DNA of 33,087 bases, from assembly GCA_021816545.1 (NCBI GenBank), contig JAKAXP010000003.1:1-33087 (forward strand), given 5' to 3'. Below are positions 19,157 to 28,508 of this stretch, piece after piece (the first letter of the stretch is position 1; each line of letters starts with the position of its first letter). The notes beneath the pieces are model-generated. The model made no database searches. It saw only the letters and a list, made by a program, of their open reading frames with translations, and was not told the DNA's origin. The position numbers were made by a program, and so were the translations under genes. The stretch is from Bacteroidota bacterium (GTDB lineage: Bacteria; Bacteroidota; Bacteroidia; Bacteroidales; VadinHA17).

Positions 19157-22100
19157 ATGAAGGATGAAATAAAAAAGGTGCTTCTGCTCGGCTCGGGAGC
19201 ACTTAAAATCGGTGAAGCAGGCGAATTTGACTACTCCGGATCACAGGCGCTGAAAGCCCTTAGGGAGGAGGGTATCTTCACCGTGCTGATCAATCCGAAT
19301 ATTGCCACAGTGCAGACATCGGACAAAATTGCCGACAAGATCTACTTTCTTCCTGTTACACCGAAGTTTGTGGAGCGGGTCATTGAACGCGAAAAGCCTG
19401 ATGGCATCCTGCTTTCATTCGGGGGGCAGACGGCGCTCAACTGCGGTACCGCACTTTTCCGCAGCGGAGTGTTTGAGAAGCACGGCGTGAAGGTGCTGGG
19501 CACACCGGTGGAGGCAATCATGAATACCGAAGACCGGGAGTTGTTTGTCAAAAAGCTTGATGAAATCGGGGTCAGGACACCCCGCAGCATAGCCGTCACA
19601 ACGGTGGAAGACGCCCTGACTGCAGCAGAGCGCCTTGGATTCCCGATCATAATCCGTGCTGCATACACCCTCGGCGGACAGGGTAGCGGCTTCTGCTCAA
19701 ACTACGATGAGCTTCGGACTATGGCCGCCCGGGCCTTCTCCTATTCTGACCAGATCCTGGTGGAGGAATCACTTAAGGGATGGAAGGAAGTTGAGTACGA
19801 GGTGGTCCGCGACCGCTTCGACAACTGTATAACCGTCTGCAACATGGAGAACTTCGATCCGCTCGGGATACATACCGGGGAGAGTATAGTTGTGGCTCCT
19901 TCACAGACCCTGACCAACAGCGAGTACCATAAACTCCGGGAACTGTCAATAAAGATAATTCGCCACGTGGGCATAATCGGCGAATGCAACGTCCAGTATG
20001 CCCTCGACCCCAACTCGGAAGACTACCGTGTTATCGAGGTTAATGCCCGTCTTTCGCGCTCCAGCGCCCTGGCTTCAAAGGCAACAGGTTATCCGCTGGC
20101 GTTCGTGGCTGCAAAGCTGGCACTTGGATATGGCCTTCACCAGCTGAAAAATTCAGTTACAAAATCAACAACCGCATGCTTTGAGCCTGCACTCGACTAT
20201 ATAGTTTGCAAAATCCCCCGGTGGGACCTCAACAAATTCCAGGGGGTTGCCCACGAGATAGGCAGCAGCATGAAGAGCGTGGGAGAGATAATGGCCATCG
20301 GGCGAACGTTTGAGGAAGCCATACAGAAGGGACTGAGGATGATAGGGCTCGGGATGCACGGTTTCGTCTCAAACCGGAATTTAAGCTTCTCAGATATTGA
20401 AAGGGAGCTCTCGCAGCCGACTGACATGCGCATCTTCTCCATCGCCGAAGCCCTGGAGAAGGGGTTTGATGTTGACCGTATCTGGGAGCTTACCCGGATA
20501 GACCGGTGGTTCCTTTACAAACTGCAGAATATCAGCAACATCAAGAAACAGCTTGAAAACTGCAACTCGCTCGAGACCCTGTCTGACAGGGAGCTGCTTC
20601 ATGCGAAGATCAACGGATTCAGTGATTTCCAGATTGCCAGGCATGTGCTGAAGCCTGAAAACCGTGCAATAAATGAATCTATGCTAAGTGTACGGCGCCA
20701 CCGGAAAAGCCGCGGCATTGTGCCTTATGTGAAGCAGATAGACACTCTTGCAGCGGAGTATCCGGCCGTGACAAACTACCTGTATCTCACCTACAGCGGG
20801 ATGGAGCATGACATCTGGTATGAAAATGATAAACGGTCGGTGATAGTGCTTGGCTCCGGTGCATACAGGATAGGTTCAAGCGTTGAGTTTGACTGGTGCT
20901 CGGTAAATGCGATAAATACAATCAGGAAAGAGGGTCTGCGCGGCGTGATGATCAACTACAATCCTGAAACCGTCAGTACCGATTATGACATGTGCGACAG
21001 GCTTTACTTTGACGAGCTGTCGTTTGAGAGGGTGATGGATGTGATTGACCTTGAGACGCCAAGGGGAGTCATTCTTGCAATGGGCGGCCAGATACCCAAT
21101 AACCTGGCTATGAGGCTGCACAGGCAGGGAGTGCCGATACTCGGGACACCGCCGGAGTCGATTGACCGCGCCGAAGACCGGCATAAGTTCTCATCAATGT
21201 GTGATGCGCTGGATATTGACCAGCCCCGCTGGAGGGAACTCCGCAGCCTTGAAGAGATTAACCGGTTTATTGATGATATAGGGTTCCCGGTGCTTATACG
21301 CCCCTCATACGTGCTTTCAGGTGCCGCGATGAACGTGGTGTCAAACAGCACGGAATTGGTCCATTTCCTCGAGCTGGCTGCCAGCGTTTCAAAGGAACAC
21401 CCGGTGGTGGTGTCAGAATTTATTGAATATGCCAAGGAAATAGAGATTGATGCTGTGGCTTCCGGTGGTGAGATCGTCGCTTATGCAATCAGCGAGCATG
21501 TGGAGTATGCCGGGGTACATTCAGGTGATGCAACAATCGTATTTCCTCCCCAGAAAATATATTTTGAAACTGTCCGGCGTATTAAGAGGATCTCGCGCGA
21601 GATTGCCCGTGAGCTTAATATCTCAGGGCCGTTCAATATCCAATTCCTGGCACGCGAGAATGACATCAAGGTCATTGAATGCAACCTGCGGGCAAGCCGC
21701 AGTATGCCTTTTGTTTCCAAGGTACTTAAGACGAATCTTATAGAACTCGCAACCCGCATCATGCTCGGTGTGGAATGGGAGAAGCCGCACAAGTCAGTCT
21801 TTGACCTTGACTATGTTGGCGTCAAGGCATCACAGTTCAGCTTCTCGCGACTGGCAAAGGCTGACCCCGTGCTTGGGGTTGACATGGCTTCCACGGGAGA
21901 GGTCGGGTGCATAGGCGACAGCTTCCATGAGGCGCTGCTGAAGGCTATGTATTCTGTCGGATACCGTATGCCGGTAAAGGCAGTGCTGATATCCTCCGGG
22001 CCTGCAAAGTCGAAGGCCGATCTGCTGGAAGCCGTCAGGCTGCTCGACAGGCGCGGCTATACAATATTTGCCACCCGCGGCACTCAGCAGTTTCTCTCAA

Positions 22101-22375
22101 ATGCAGGGGTGGCAGCAAAGGTGGCTCACTGGCCTGACGAGGAGGCCTCGCCGAATACTGTTGAGCTGATACGTCAGCGGGTTGTTGACCTGGTCATCAA
22201 CATACCCAAGGACCTGTCGGCCACGGAGCTGAGCAACGACTACCAGATCCGCCGCAGCGCAGTTGATTACAACATACCGCTTATTACAAATGCGAGGCTG
22301 GCATCGGCATTCATAAATGCCTTCTGCAGCGTGCCGGAGAGCGAGATGGAGATAAAGGCGTGGGACGAGTATTGA
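19157..22375 (+). CDS. carB: Carbamoyl-phosphate synthase large subunit
   Basis: Start at ATG 19157 inside ORF 19106..22375: [39 protein letters not shown]; two ATP-grasp halves ([33 protein letters not shown]) and C-terminal MGS-like domain. Confidence 0.96.
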   Translation: [1072 protein letters not shown]

Positions 22376-22380
22376 TTTCA

Positions 22381-22407
22381 AGGCAAGAGGCAAGAGGCAA
22401 GAGGCAG
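22381..22407. repeat. Short tandem repeat AGGCAAG x3 plus partial fourth unit
   Basis: aggcaagaggcaagaggcaagaggcagt a few bases after the carB stop codon. Confidence 0.9.
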
Positions 22408-22511
22408 TAGTGAAGTTGGCAATACCGGTCGGCAGGTATGGGTGTAGAAACATTGAACCGCGCTGGAGACATGTCATTGTATAATAACATATATCAATAC
22501 AATTCAGGATC

Positions 22512-22958
22512 ATGATAACAATCCGCAAGGCAACCCCGGACGACGCACCTTCAATCATATCATTCCAGCAGGCAATGGCCATGGAGACAGAGGGAATGGA
22601 GCTGAAAACTGATATCATAACAAAGGGGGTGATGGCAGTATTTCATGACGAAACAAAGGGACAGTATTATGTAGCCGAGGATCAGGGCGCTGTTGTTGCA
22701 TCGCTGATGATCACATATGAGTGGAGCGACTGGCGCAATGCCAGTGTCTGGTGGTTCCAGTCAGTCTACGTGATACCTGAATACCGCCGCAAAGGTATTT
22801 TCAGGCTGATGTATGATCATATCAAAAAGGAAGGTATGGAGTGCGGAATAGCCGGACTGCGGCTGTATGTGGAGTCGGAGAATATCCGTGCCCAGAAGAC
22901 CTATGAAGCTATGGGCATGAACGGCAATCACTACCGCACCTTCGAGTGGATGGTCTAA
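22512..22958 (+). CDS. GNAT-family N-acetyltransferase
   Basis: ITIRKATPDDAPSIISFQQAMA; QSVYVIPEYRRKGIFRLMYDHI (acetyl-CoA motif A); LRLYVESENIRAQKTYEAMGM. Confidence 0.92.
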   Translation: MITIRKATPDDAPSIISFQQAMAMETEGMELKTDIITKGVMAVFHDETKGQYYVAEDQGAVVASLMITYEWSDWRNASVWWFQSVYVIPEYRRKGIFRLMYDHIKKEGMECGIAGLRLYVESENIRAQKTYEAMGMNGNHYRTFEWMV

Positions 22959-22970
22959 CCGCAAACCATT

Positions 22971-24080
22971 ATGTGGTGGTTGATCTTACCGGTACTGATT
23001 TACTCAGCAGGACTCCTGGTCCTATGGCTGATTCTAGTTCACCGGAACAGGATTTCGGTTCCCCGGGGCAAGAGGTTTCCTAAGGTAAGCGTGATTGTGG
23101 CAGTACGTAACGGGGAAAAGCGTATCCGGTATCTGCTGGAGAGCCTGGCAAGGCAGGATTACCCGTCAGATCTTCTGGAAATAATAATTGTAAATGATAA
23201 TTCAACCGACCGCACACCGATTGTGGTCAGTGAATTCATTACAGCCCTAACTGATCGGCCGGATCTGTGTATCAAATTCATTTACAACCCTTTCTCAGGC
23301 AAGAAAAGGGCGGTGAGATACGGCATTGAAAAAGCATCGGGTGAGGTTATCATCACCACTGATGCCGACTGTATTGTGGGTCCTGAATGGGTTCGATCTC
23401 ATGCATCGTGGTATGCCGGTGACGGTCCGGAGATGGTTCTTGCGCCGGTGGTTCAAAAGGCGGCCCGTGGATTCTGGTCTCATTTTGGTGTTTTTGAGTT
23501 CTCTGCGTTGCAGGCGATAACGGAAGCAACAGCTGTGGCAGGTCATCCGGTTATGTGCAATGCTGCAAATATGTCGTTCCGCAGGGATGTTTACCTCAGG
23601 CATGCTGATGATCTGCGTCCTGACCTGCCGTCAGGCGATGACATGTTCCTGCTTGCTGCCGTCATGGGTGACGGCGGGGCCGTCAGGCATGACGGCAGCG
23701 GGTCGGCGGCGGCGGAGACCGCTGCCGCGGTCACGGCTGCGGCGCTGCTCCGTCAGCGCGCACGGTGGGCATCAAAGGCCTTTCAGCTCCGGAGCGTCCC
23801 AACCCTCACCCTCGCCGCAGCCACGGCGGCGTGCAACGCCGCCGTCGCCGCAGCCGCAGTGGCCAGCTTCATATCACTGAAATTCATTCCGCTGGCAGCC
23901 GCCATGTATGCAATCAAAACCGTGCCGGATTACCTTATGATATCCACGGAAATGAGGAAGAGAGGGACAAAAATTCACGCAGGAATGTTCCTGCTGTCTG
24001 AGATTGTTTACCCCTTCTATTTTGTGTTGGTGGGTGTTATGAGCCGTTTACCTGGTGCCGGCCGTTTCCGCGAGCGGTAA
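22971..24080 (+). CDS. Glycosyltransferase family 2 membrane protein
   Basis: VSVIVAVRNGEKRIRYLLESLARQDYP, IIIVNDNSTDRT, VIITTDADCIVGPEW (DxD), GDDMFLL, RQRARWASK; N- and C-terminal TM segments. Confidence 0.9.
   Translation: MWWLILPVLIYSAGLLVLWLILVHRNRISVPRGKRFPKVSVIVAVRNGEKRIRYLLESLARQDYPSDLLEIIIVNDNSTDRTPIVVSEFITALTDRPDLCIKFIYNPFSGKKRAVRYGIEKASGEVIITTDADCIVGPEWVRSHASWYAGDGPEMVLAPVVQKAARGFWSHFGVFEFSALQAITEATAVAGHPVMCNAANMSFRRDVYLRHADDLRPDLPSGDDMFLLAAVMGDGGAVRHDGSGSAAAETAAAVTAAALLRQRARWASKAFQLRSVPTLTLAAATAACNAAVAAAAVASFISLKFIPLAAAMYAIKTVPDYLMISTEMRKRGTKIHAGMFLLSEIVYPFYFVLVGVMSRLPGAGRFRER
23655..23699. repeat. Nested perfect palindrome inside the GT2 coding sequence
   Basis: GCTGCCGTCATG-GG-TGACGGC-GGG-GCCGTCA-GG-CATGACGGCAGC: 12-bp outer and 7-bp inner stems, 3-nt loop, symmetrical GG/GG internal loop. 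Confidence 0.9.
23823..23845. repeat. Perfect inverted repeat inside the GT2 coding sequence
   Basis: ACGGCGGCGT-GCA-ACGCCGCCGT: 10-bp stem, 3-nt loop. Confidence 0.9.
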
Positions 24081-24120
24081 AGAGTAAATCCCGGAACCGG
24101 ATTTCGCCTTCGCCGGAGTA

Positions 24121-24236
24121 TCAAACTGCCAACTGCTGACTGACTTCCCGATCCGCCAGCTGGCGGATACGGGATTGGTCCTCATCCTCTGTCTGAGTCC
24201 CAAACTGCCGACTGCTGACTGGTACTGCCGACTGAC
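24121..24236. repeat. Composite intergenic repeat: CAAACTGCC(A/G)ACTGCTGACTG units flanking an 18-bp palindrome
   Basis: Copy 1 24122-24142; palindrome ATCCGCCAGCTGGCGGAT 24151-24168 (stem extends to 24146-24174 with one bulge); copy 2 24201-24221; partial unit CTGCCGACTGACT 24225-24237. Confidence 0.85.
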
Positions 24237-26414
24237 TTAGTTTCCTTCCGCCAGCACCTTGATGCGCACAAGACGGATCTCCTCCTCCTCAAACTCGCCG
24301 GCAAGCTCATTGATGGCCTCCTCAAGAGAACCGCTTTCGGCTTCCTCCATGAAGTAGGAGTATATGTCCTGCTGACGGTCCTCATCAATGACCGTATCTA
24401 TATAATAATCAATGCTCAGCTTCGTCCCGCTGCTTACAATGGCCTCTATTTCCGAAAGCAGCTCGTCATACTCAATGCCTTTTGCATCGGCAATATCCTC
24501 AAACGGCATCTTCCGGTCAATGCTCTGGATGATGTAAACCTTGAGGCCCGACTTGTTGACCACTGACTTGACAACCATGTCCTGCGGCCTGATGATCTCC
24601 TTGTCGGCCACGTAGTTCTTGATCACCTCAACAACTTCCCTGCCGTACCGCTGTGCCTTGCCGGCCCCTATACCGGTTATGTTCTGGAGCTCCTCAAGCG
24701 TAACAGGATACTGTATTGCCATCTCTTCCAGCGACGGATCCTGGAATATATTATAAGGAGGCTGTCCTGCCTGCTTTGAAATCTTCTTCCGAAGATCCTT
24801 CAGTATGCTCAGCAGTTCCTCATCAGCAGCAGCCGTGCGAGCACCGAACGAGGCTTCTTCATCTTCGGTCTCCGTATAGTCATGATCCTCGTTGAGCATG
24901 AAGCTCTTCGGGTTCTCCAGGAATTCATGGCCCTTCGGCGTCAGCCCCAGCAGCCCGTAGTTTTCTATGTCCTTTGTAAGCAGCTTATTGATGAGTGCCT
25001 GCCTGATAACCATGTTCCAGAACCGCTCATCCTTCTCCTCATCGATACCGAATGTCTCAAGCTTGTGGTGCTTGTATGACTTGATGGCAGAGTTCATCGT
25101 TCCTGCCAGTATCTTGGCAATATGATCGGCCTTGTGCTTCTCCTTCACTGCAAGCACGGTCTCAAGCATGTTCACAACGTAATCCTGCCCCTCGAACTGC
25201 GTCTTCGGATGCAGGCAGTTATCGCATGCCTCACAGTTCTCCTGCTTATACTCCTCGCCAAAGTAATGGAGCAGGATCCTGCGGCGGCAGGTTGACGACT
25301 CGGCATATGAAACCGTCTCAAGCAGCAGTTGCTTTCCGATCTCCTGTTCGGCTATCGGCTTACCCTGCATGAATTTCTCAAGCTTGACGATGTCATCATA
25401 GCTGTAGTATGCGATGCATCTCCCCTCTCCCCCGTCGCGTCCTGCGCGGCCGGTCTCCTGGTAATATCCCTCCAGGCTCTTTGGCATGTCGAAGTGTATC
25501 ACATACCTGACGTCAGGCTTGTCTATCCCCATGCCAAAGGCAATGGTGGCAACAATTACGTCCACTTCCTCCATCAGGAACTTGTCCTGGTTGGATGTAC
25601 GTGTCGGTGAGTCCATGCCTGCATGATATGCCAGCGCCTTTATGTCATTTACTTTCAGCGTCTCGGCCAGTTCTTCCACTTTCTTGCGGCTGAGGCAGTA
25701 AATGATGCCTGATTTGCCCGGGTTGTTCTTTATGTACTTGATGATCTCGCGCGTGGCATCCTGTTTGGCCTTCACCTCATAGTAAAGGTTGGGCCGGTTG
25801 AATGACGACTTGAATACCATTGAGTCACTGATGCCAAGGTTCTTGAGAATGTCATGCTGGACCTTGGGTGTGGCAGTGGCTGTCAGTGCTATAATGGGTG
25901 CCCTTGTGATAGTATCTATTATAGGTCTTATCCGGCGGTACTCCGGCCTGAAATCGTGTCCCCATTCCGATATGCAATGAGCCTCATCCACAGCATAGAA
26001 AGAAACTTTAACGCTCCTGAGAAACTCGATATTCTCATCTTTTGTAAGTGACTCAGGTGCCACGTAGAGAAGTTTTGTCCTGCCATCGGTAACATCCTGC
26101 CTGACTCTTGCAATAGCAGTCTTGGTGAGGGATGAATTCAGGAAATGAGCCACGTCATCGGTGGTGTTGAAGTTCCGCATGGCATCAACCTGGTTTTTCA
26201 TCAAAGCAATCAGCGGTGAAATGACCACCGCAGTGCCCTCCAGCATAACTGCCGGCAACTGGTAACAGAGCGACTTGCCCCCGCCGGTCGGCATCAGGAC
26301 AAATGTGTCATTCCCTTCAAGAACGCTCTTGATTATGGGCTCCTGGTTTCCCTTGAACGTGTCGAACCCGAAATATTTCTTCAGATAGTCATGTATAGAA
26401 TTATCAGTATACAT
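24237..26414 (-). CDS. recQ: ATP-dependent DNA helicase RecQ
   Basis: FKGNQEPIIKSVLEGNDTFVLMPTGGGKSLCYQLPA; VDEAHCISEWGHDFRPEYR; FGMGIDKPDVRYVIHFDMPKSLEGYYQETGRAGRDG; Zn cysteine cluster CRRRILLHYFGE..CEACDNC; HRDC-type C-terminus. Confidence 0.97.
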   Translation of the reverse strand: MYTDNSIHDYLKKYFGFDTFKGNQEPIIKSVLEGNDTFVLMPTGGGKSLCYQLPAVMLEGTAVVISPLIALMKNQVDAMRNFNTTDDVAHFLNSSLTKTAIARVRQDVTDGRTKLLYVAPESLTKDENIEFLRSVKVSFYAVDEAHCISEWGHDFRPEYRRIRPIIDTITRAPIIALTATATPKVQHDILKNLGISDSMVFKSSFNRPNLYYEVKAKQDATREIIKYIKNNPGKSGIIYCLSRKKVEELAETLKVNDIKALAYHAGMDSPTRTSNQDKFLMEEVDVIVATIAFGMGIDKPDVRYVIHFDMPKSLEGYYQETGRAGRDGGEGRCIAYYSYDDIVKLEKFMQGKPIAEQEIGKQLLLETVSYAESSTCRRRILLHYFGEEYKQENCEACDNCLHPKTQFEGQDYVVNMLETVLAVKEKHKADHIAKILAGTMNSAIKSYKHHKLETFGIDEEKDERFWNMVIRQALINKLLTKDIENYGLLGLTPKGHEFLENPKSFMLNEDHDYTETEDEEASFGARTAAADEELLSILKDLRKKISKQAGQPPYNIFQDPSLEEMAIQYPVTLEELQNITGIGAGKAQRYGREVVEVIKNYVADKEIIRPQDMVVKSVVNKSGLKVYIIQSIDRKMPFEDIADAKGIEYDELLSEIEAIVSSGTKLSIDYYIDTVIDEDRQQDIYSYFMEEAESGSLEEAINELAGEFEEEEIRLVRIKVLAEGN

Positions 26415-26583
26415 GTGATATTTCCTCTCCCCTTCAGTTAAACGGATTAAATTTATAATAACAAGTTACGCAAACTTTATCCAACATATTACCCTTAACT
26501 CAAATTTAACTAAAATAAGAATACATATCAAATCTTTTTATCACCCCCCGGGATTAAATGTAAGGGCAGCCGGTGAACGGGTA

Positions 26584-26615
26584 TTGTTTTGAAACCTAAG
26601 TTTTGCATATCTTTA
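26584..26615 (+). promoter_or_regulatory. Bacteroidetes-type promoter for tatC-lptB
   Basis: TTG at 26584-26586, 21-bp spacer, TATCTTTA at 26608-26615, 23 bp before the tatC ATG. Confidence 0.5.
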
Positions 26616-26638
26616 CACGCTTCAATTTAACGCCAGTT

Positions 26639-27721
26639 ATGGCCGGCAAGAGCAGAGCAAACAGCAGAACCAACGAAGGAGAGATGACATTCCTGCAGCA
26701 CCTTGAGGAACTGAGGTGGCATATAATCAGGGCCCTGGCTGCCGTCGTCATCGGTGCTATAGTTGCTTTTATATTCAAGAACATAATTTTTGATCATATA
26801 ATTCTTGCCCCCAACAATCCTGACTTCATAACAAACAGGCTTCTGTGCAGGCTGTCTGACCTGGTGAATGTACCGGTGCTGTGCATCAATCAGAATCCCA
26901 TTGAACTGATCAGCATAAAGATGTCAGGGCAGTTCACCACCCATATCAACATTTCGCTGGTTGCAGGGCTGATCCTTGCATTTCCCTATGTCTTCTGGGA
27001 GTTCTGGTCATTCTTCCGCCCCGCCCTCTATGAAAAGGAGCGTAAGTATGCCCGAGGAGCTGTAACGATGGCCTCGCTGCTTTTCATCATTGGTATTTTG
27101 TTCGGGTACTTCATCATCACTCCGCTTTCAATAAACTTTCTCGGCTCATATCGTGTCAGTGACATTGTCACGAACCAGATAAACATTACCTCTTATATCG
27201 GCTCTGTCACCTCTGTTGCTCTCTCCGCCGGGGTGACATTCGAGCTGCCGATAGTCGTATTCTTCCTGGCCAGGATAGGCGTGCTGACTCCTGATTTCAT
27301 GCGCAAGTACCGCAGGCATGCCATAGTACTGGTGCTAGTCGTGGCGGCAGTGATCACCCCGCCTGATATCTTCAGCCAGATTCTCGTATCTCTCCCCCTG
27401 CTTCTGCTTTATGAAGCCAGTATTATTATTGCGCAAAGGGTGGTAAGGAACAAGGAGAAGGCCGAGGCGGCCGAAGCCGAGGCTGAAGCTGCAGCTGAGC
27501 GGGCCGCGAAGGAGAAGGCGAGGGAGAAGGCGAAGGCCGCTGCTGCCGAACGCGAAGCAAAGGAAAGAGGAAATGCAGAAGCTGCCGAACGGGAACCAGG
27601 TATAAGCCCAGAGGCAGATGCCGCCGGAAGCGAAGCAAAGGCAAAGGATGAGGCTGACGGAACCAGCAGGAATGACAATCCTGACCAATCCGCAGGAGAC
27701 CCGGTAAACGAAAAAGAGTAA
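26639..27721 (+). CDS. tatC: Sec-independent translocase TatC with long charged Ala/Glu/Lys-rich C-terminal tail
   Basis: [100 protein letters not shown]; tail from ~27445. Confidence 0.95.
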   Translation: MAGKSRANSRTNEGEMTFLQHLEELRWHIIRALAAVVIGAIVAFIFKNIIFDHIILAPNNPDFITNRLLCRLSDLVNVPVLCINQNPIELISIKMSGQFTTHINISLVAGLILAFPYVFWEFWSFFRPALYEKERKYARGAVTMASLLFIIGILFGYFIITPLSINFLGSYRVSDIVTNQINITSYIGSVTSVALSAGVTFELPIVVFFLARIGVLTPDFMRKYRRHAIVLVLVVAAVITPPDIFSQILVSLPLLLLYEASIIIAQRVVRNKEKAEAAEAEAEAAAERAAKEKAREKAKAAAAEREAKERGNAEAAEREPGISPEADAAGSEAKAKDEADGTSRNDNPDQSAGDPVNEKE

Positions 27722-27725
27722 CGCC

Positions 27726-28451
27726 ATGAAGCTCCATACAACAGATCTTGTCAAAAGGTACAAGACACGGACAGTTGTCAACGAGGTCTCCGTTGAGGTG
27801 GAGCAGGGCGAAATAGTGGGACTCCTCGGTCCAAACGGAGCCGGAAAGACAACCACCTTCTACATGATTGTTGGACTTATCCGCCCCAACGGCGGAAATA
27901 TATGGCTCGACAACACGGAGATCACTGACTTCCCGATGTACCGCCGTGCACGTCTCGGCATAGGTTACCTTGCACAGGAGGCCTCCGTCTTCCGCAAACT
28001 GAGCGTTGAAGACAACCTGATGGCAGTAATGGAGCTCTCTGACATGACCCGAGAGGAGCGAAAGGAGAGGCTTGAGTCACTTCTGGAAGAGTTCGGCCTC
28101 GCACGCATAAGAAAGAGTCTCGGAATACAGCTTTCAGGAGGCGAACGTCGCCGGACAGAGATTGCCCGCGCCCTGGCCCTGAAACCAAACTTCATCCTCC
28201 TTGACGAGCCTTTTGCCGGCGTTGACCCCATCGCCGTCGAAGATATCCAGATGATAGTCTCTCACCTGAAAGACAAGAACATAGGGATCCTCATCACTGA
28301 CCATAACGTCCACGAAACCCTCTCAATAACTGACAGGGCTTACCTCCTCTTCGAGGGAAAGATCCTCAAGCAGGGCACTGCCTCACAGCTTGCTGACGAT
28401 GAGCAGGTAAGAAGCGTCTACCTCGGTAAGAACTTCGAACTCAGGAGGTAA
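27726..28451 (+). CDS. lptB: LPS export ABC transporter ATP-binding protein LptB
   Basis: [94 protein letters not shown]. Confidence 0.97.
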   Translation: MKLHTTDLVKRYKTRTVVNEVSVEVEQGEIVGLLGPNGAGKTTTFYMIVGLIRPNGGNIWLDNTEITDFPMYRRARLGIGYLAQEASVFRKLSVEDNLMAVMELSDMTREERKERLESLLEEFGLARIRKSLGIQLSGGERRRTEIARALALKPNFILLDEPFAGVDPIAVEDIQMIVSHLKDKNIGILITDHNVHETLSITDRAYLLFEGKILKQGTASQLADDEQVRSVYLGKNFELRR

Positions 28452-28468
28452 TTTAATCCCACCCCCTT

Positions 28469-28497
28469 TTGTAACTTCGTAATTTTTACTAATTTTG
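28469..28497 (+). promoter_or_regulatory. Bacteroidetes-type promoter upstream of tRNA-Leu
   Basis: TTG 28469-28471, 18-bp spacer, TAATTTTG 28490-28497, 11 bp before the tRNA 5' end. Confidence 0.7.
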
Positions 28498-28508
28498 CAC
28501 CACTTTTT

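Noticed and set aside
22381-22407. Possible CRISPR-like array
   Set aside because: 7-bp contiguous tandem units without spacers and no cas genes: a simple tandem repeat.
23655-23845. Frameshift or pseudogenisation of the GT2 gene causing the Ala-rich stretch
   Set aside because: The frame is open throughout and the expected RQRARWASK motif and C-terminal TM segments follow in the same frame. A compensated double frameshift is not excluded but not supported.
24237-26414. RecQ as part of a defence or mobile island
   Set aside because: Full-length housekeeping RecQ with HRDC-type end; no nuclease, methylase, integrase or toxin genes nearby.
27335-27856. Overlapping antisense ORFs (173, 110 and 103 aa) opposite the tatC tail
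   Set aside because: Mirror of low-complexity Ala/Glu/Lys codons (gives Ser/Ala/Phe or Arg/Pro-rich nonsense); no evidence of expression.
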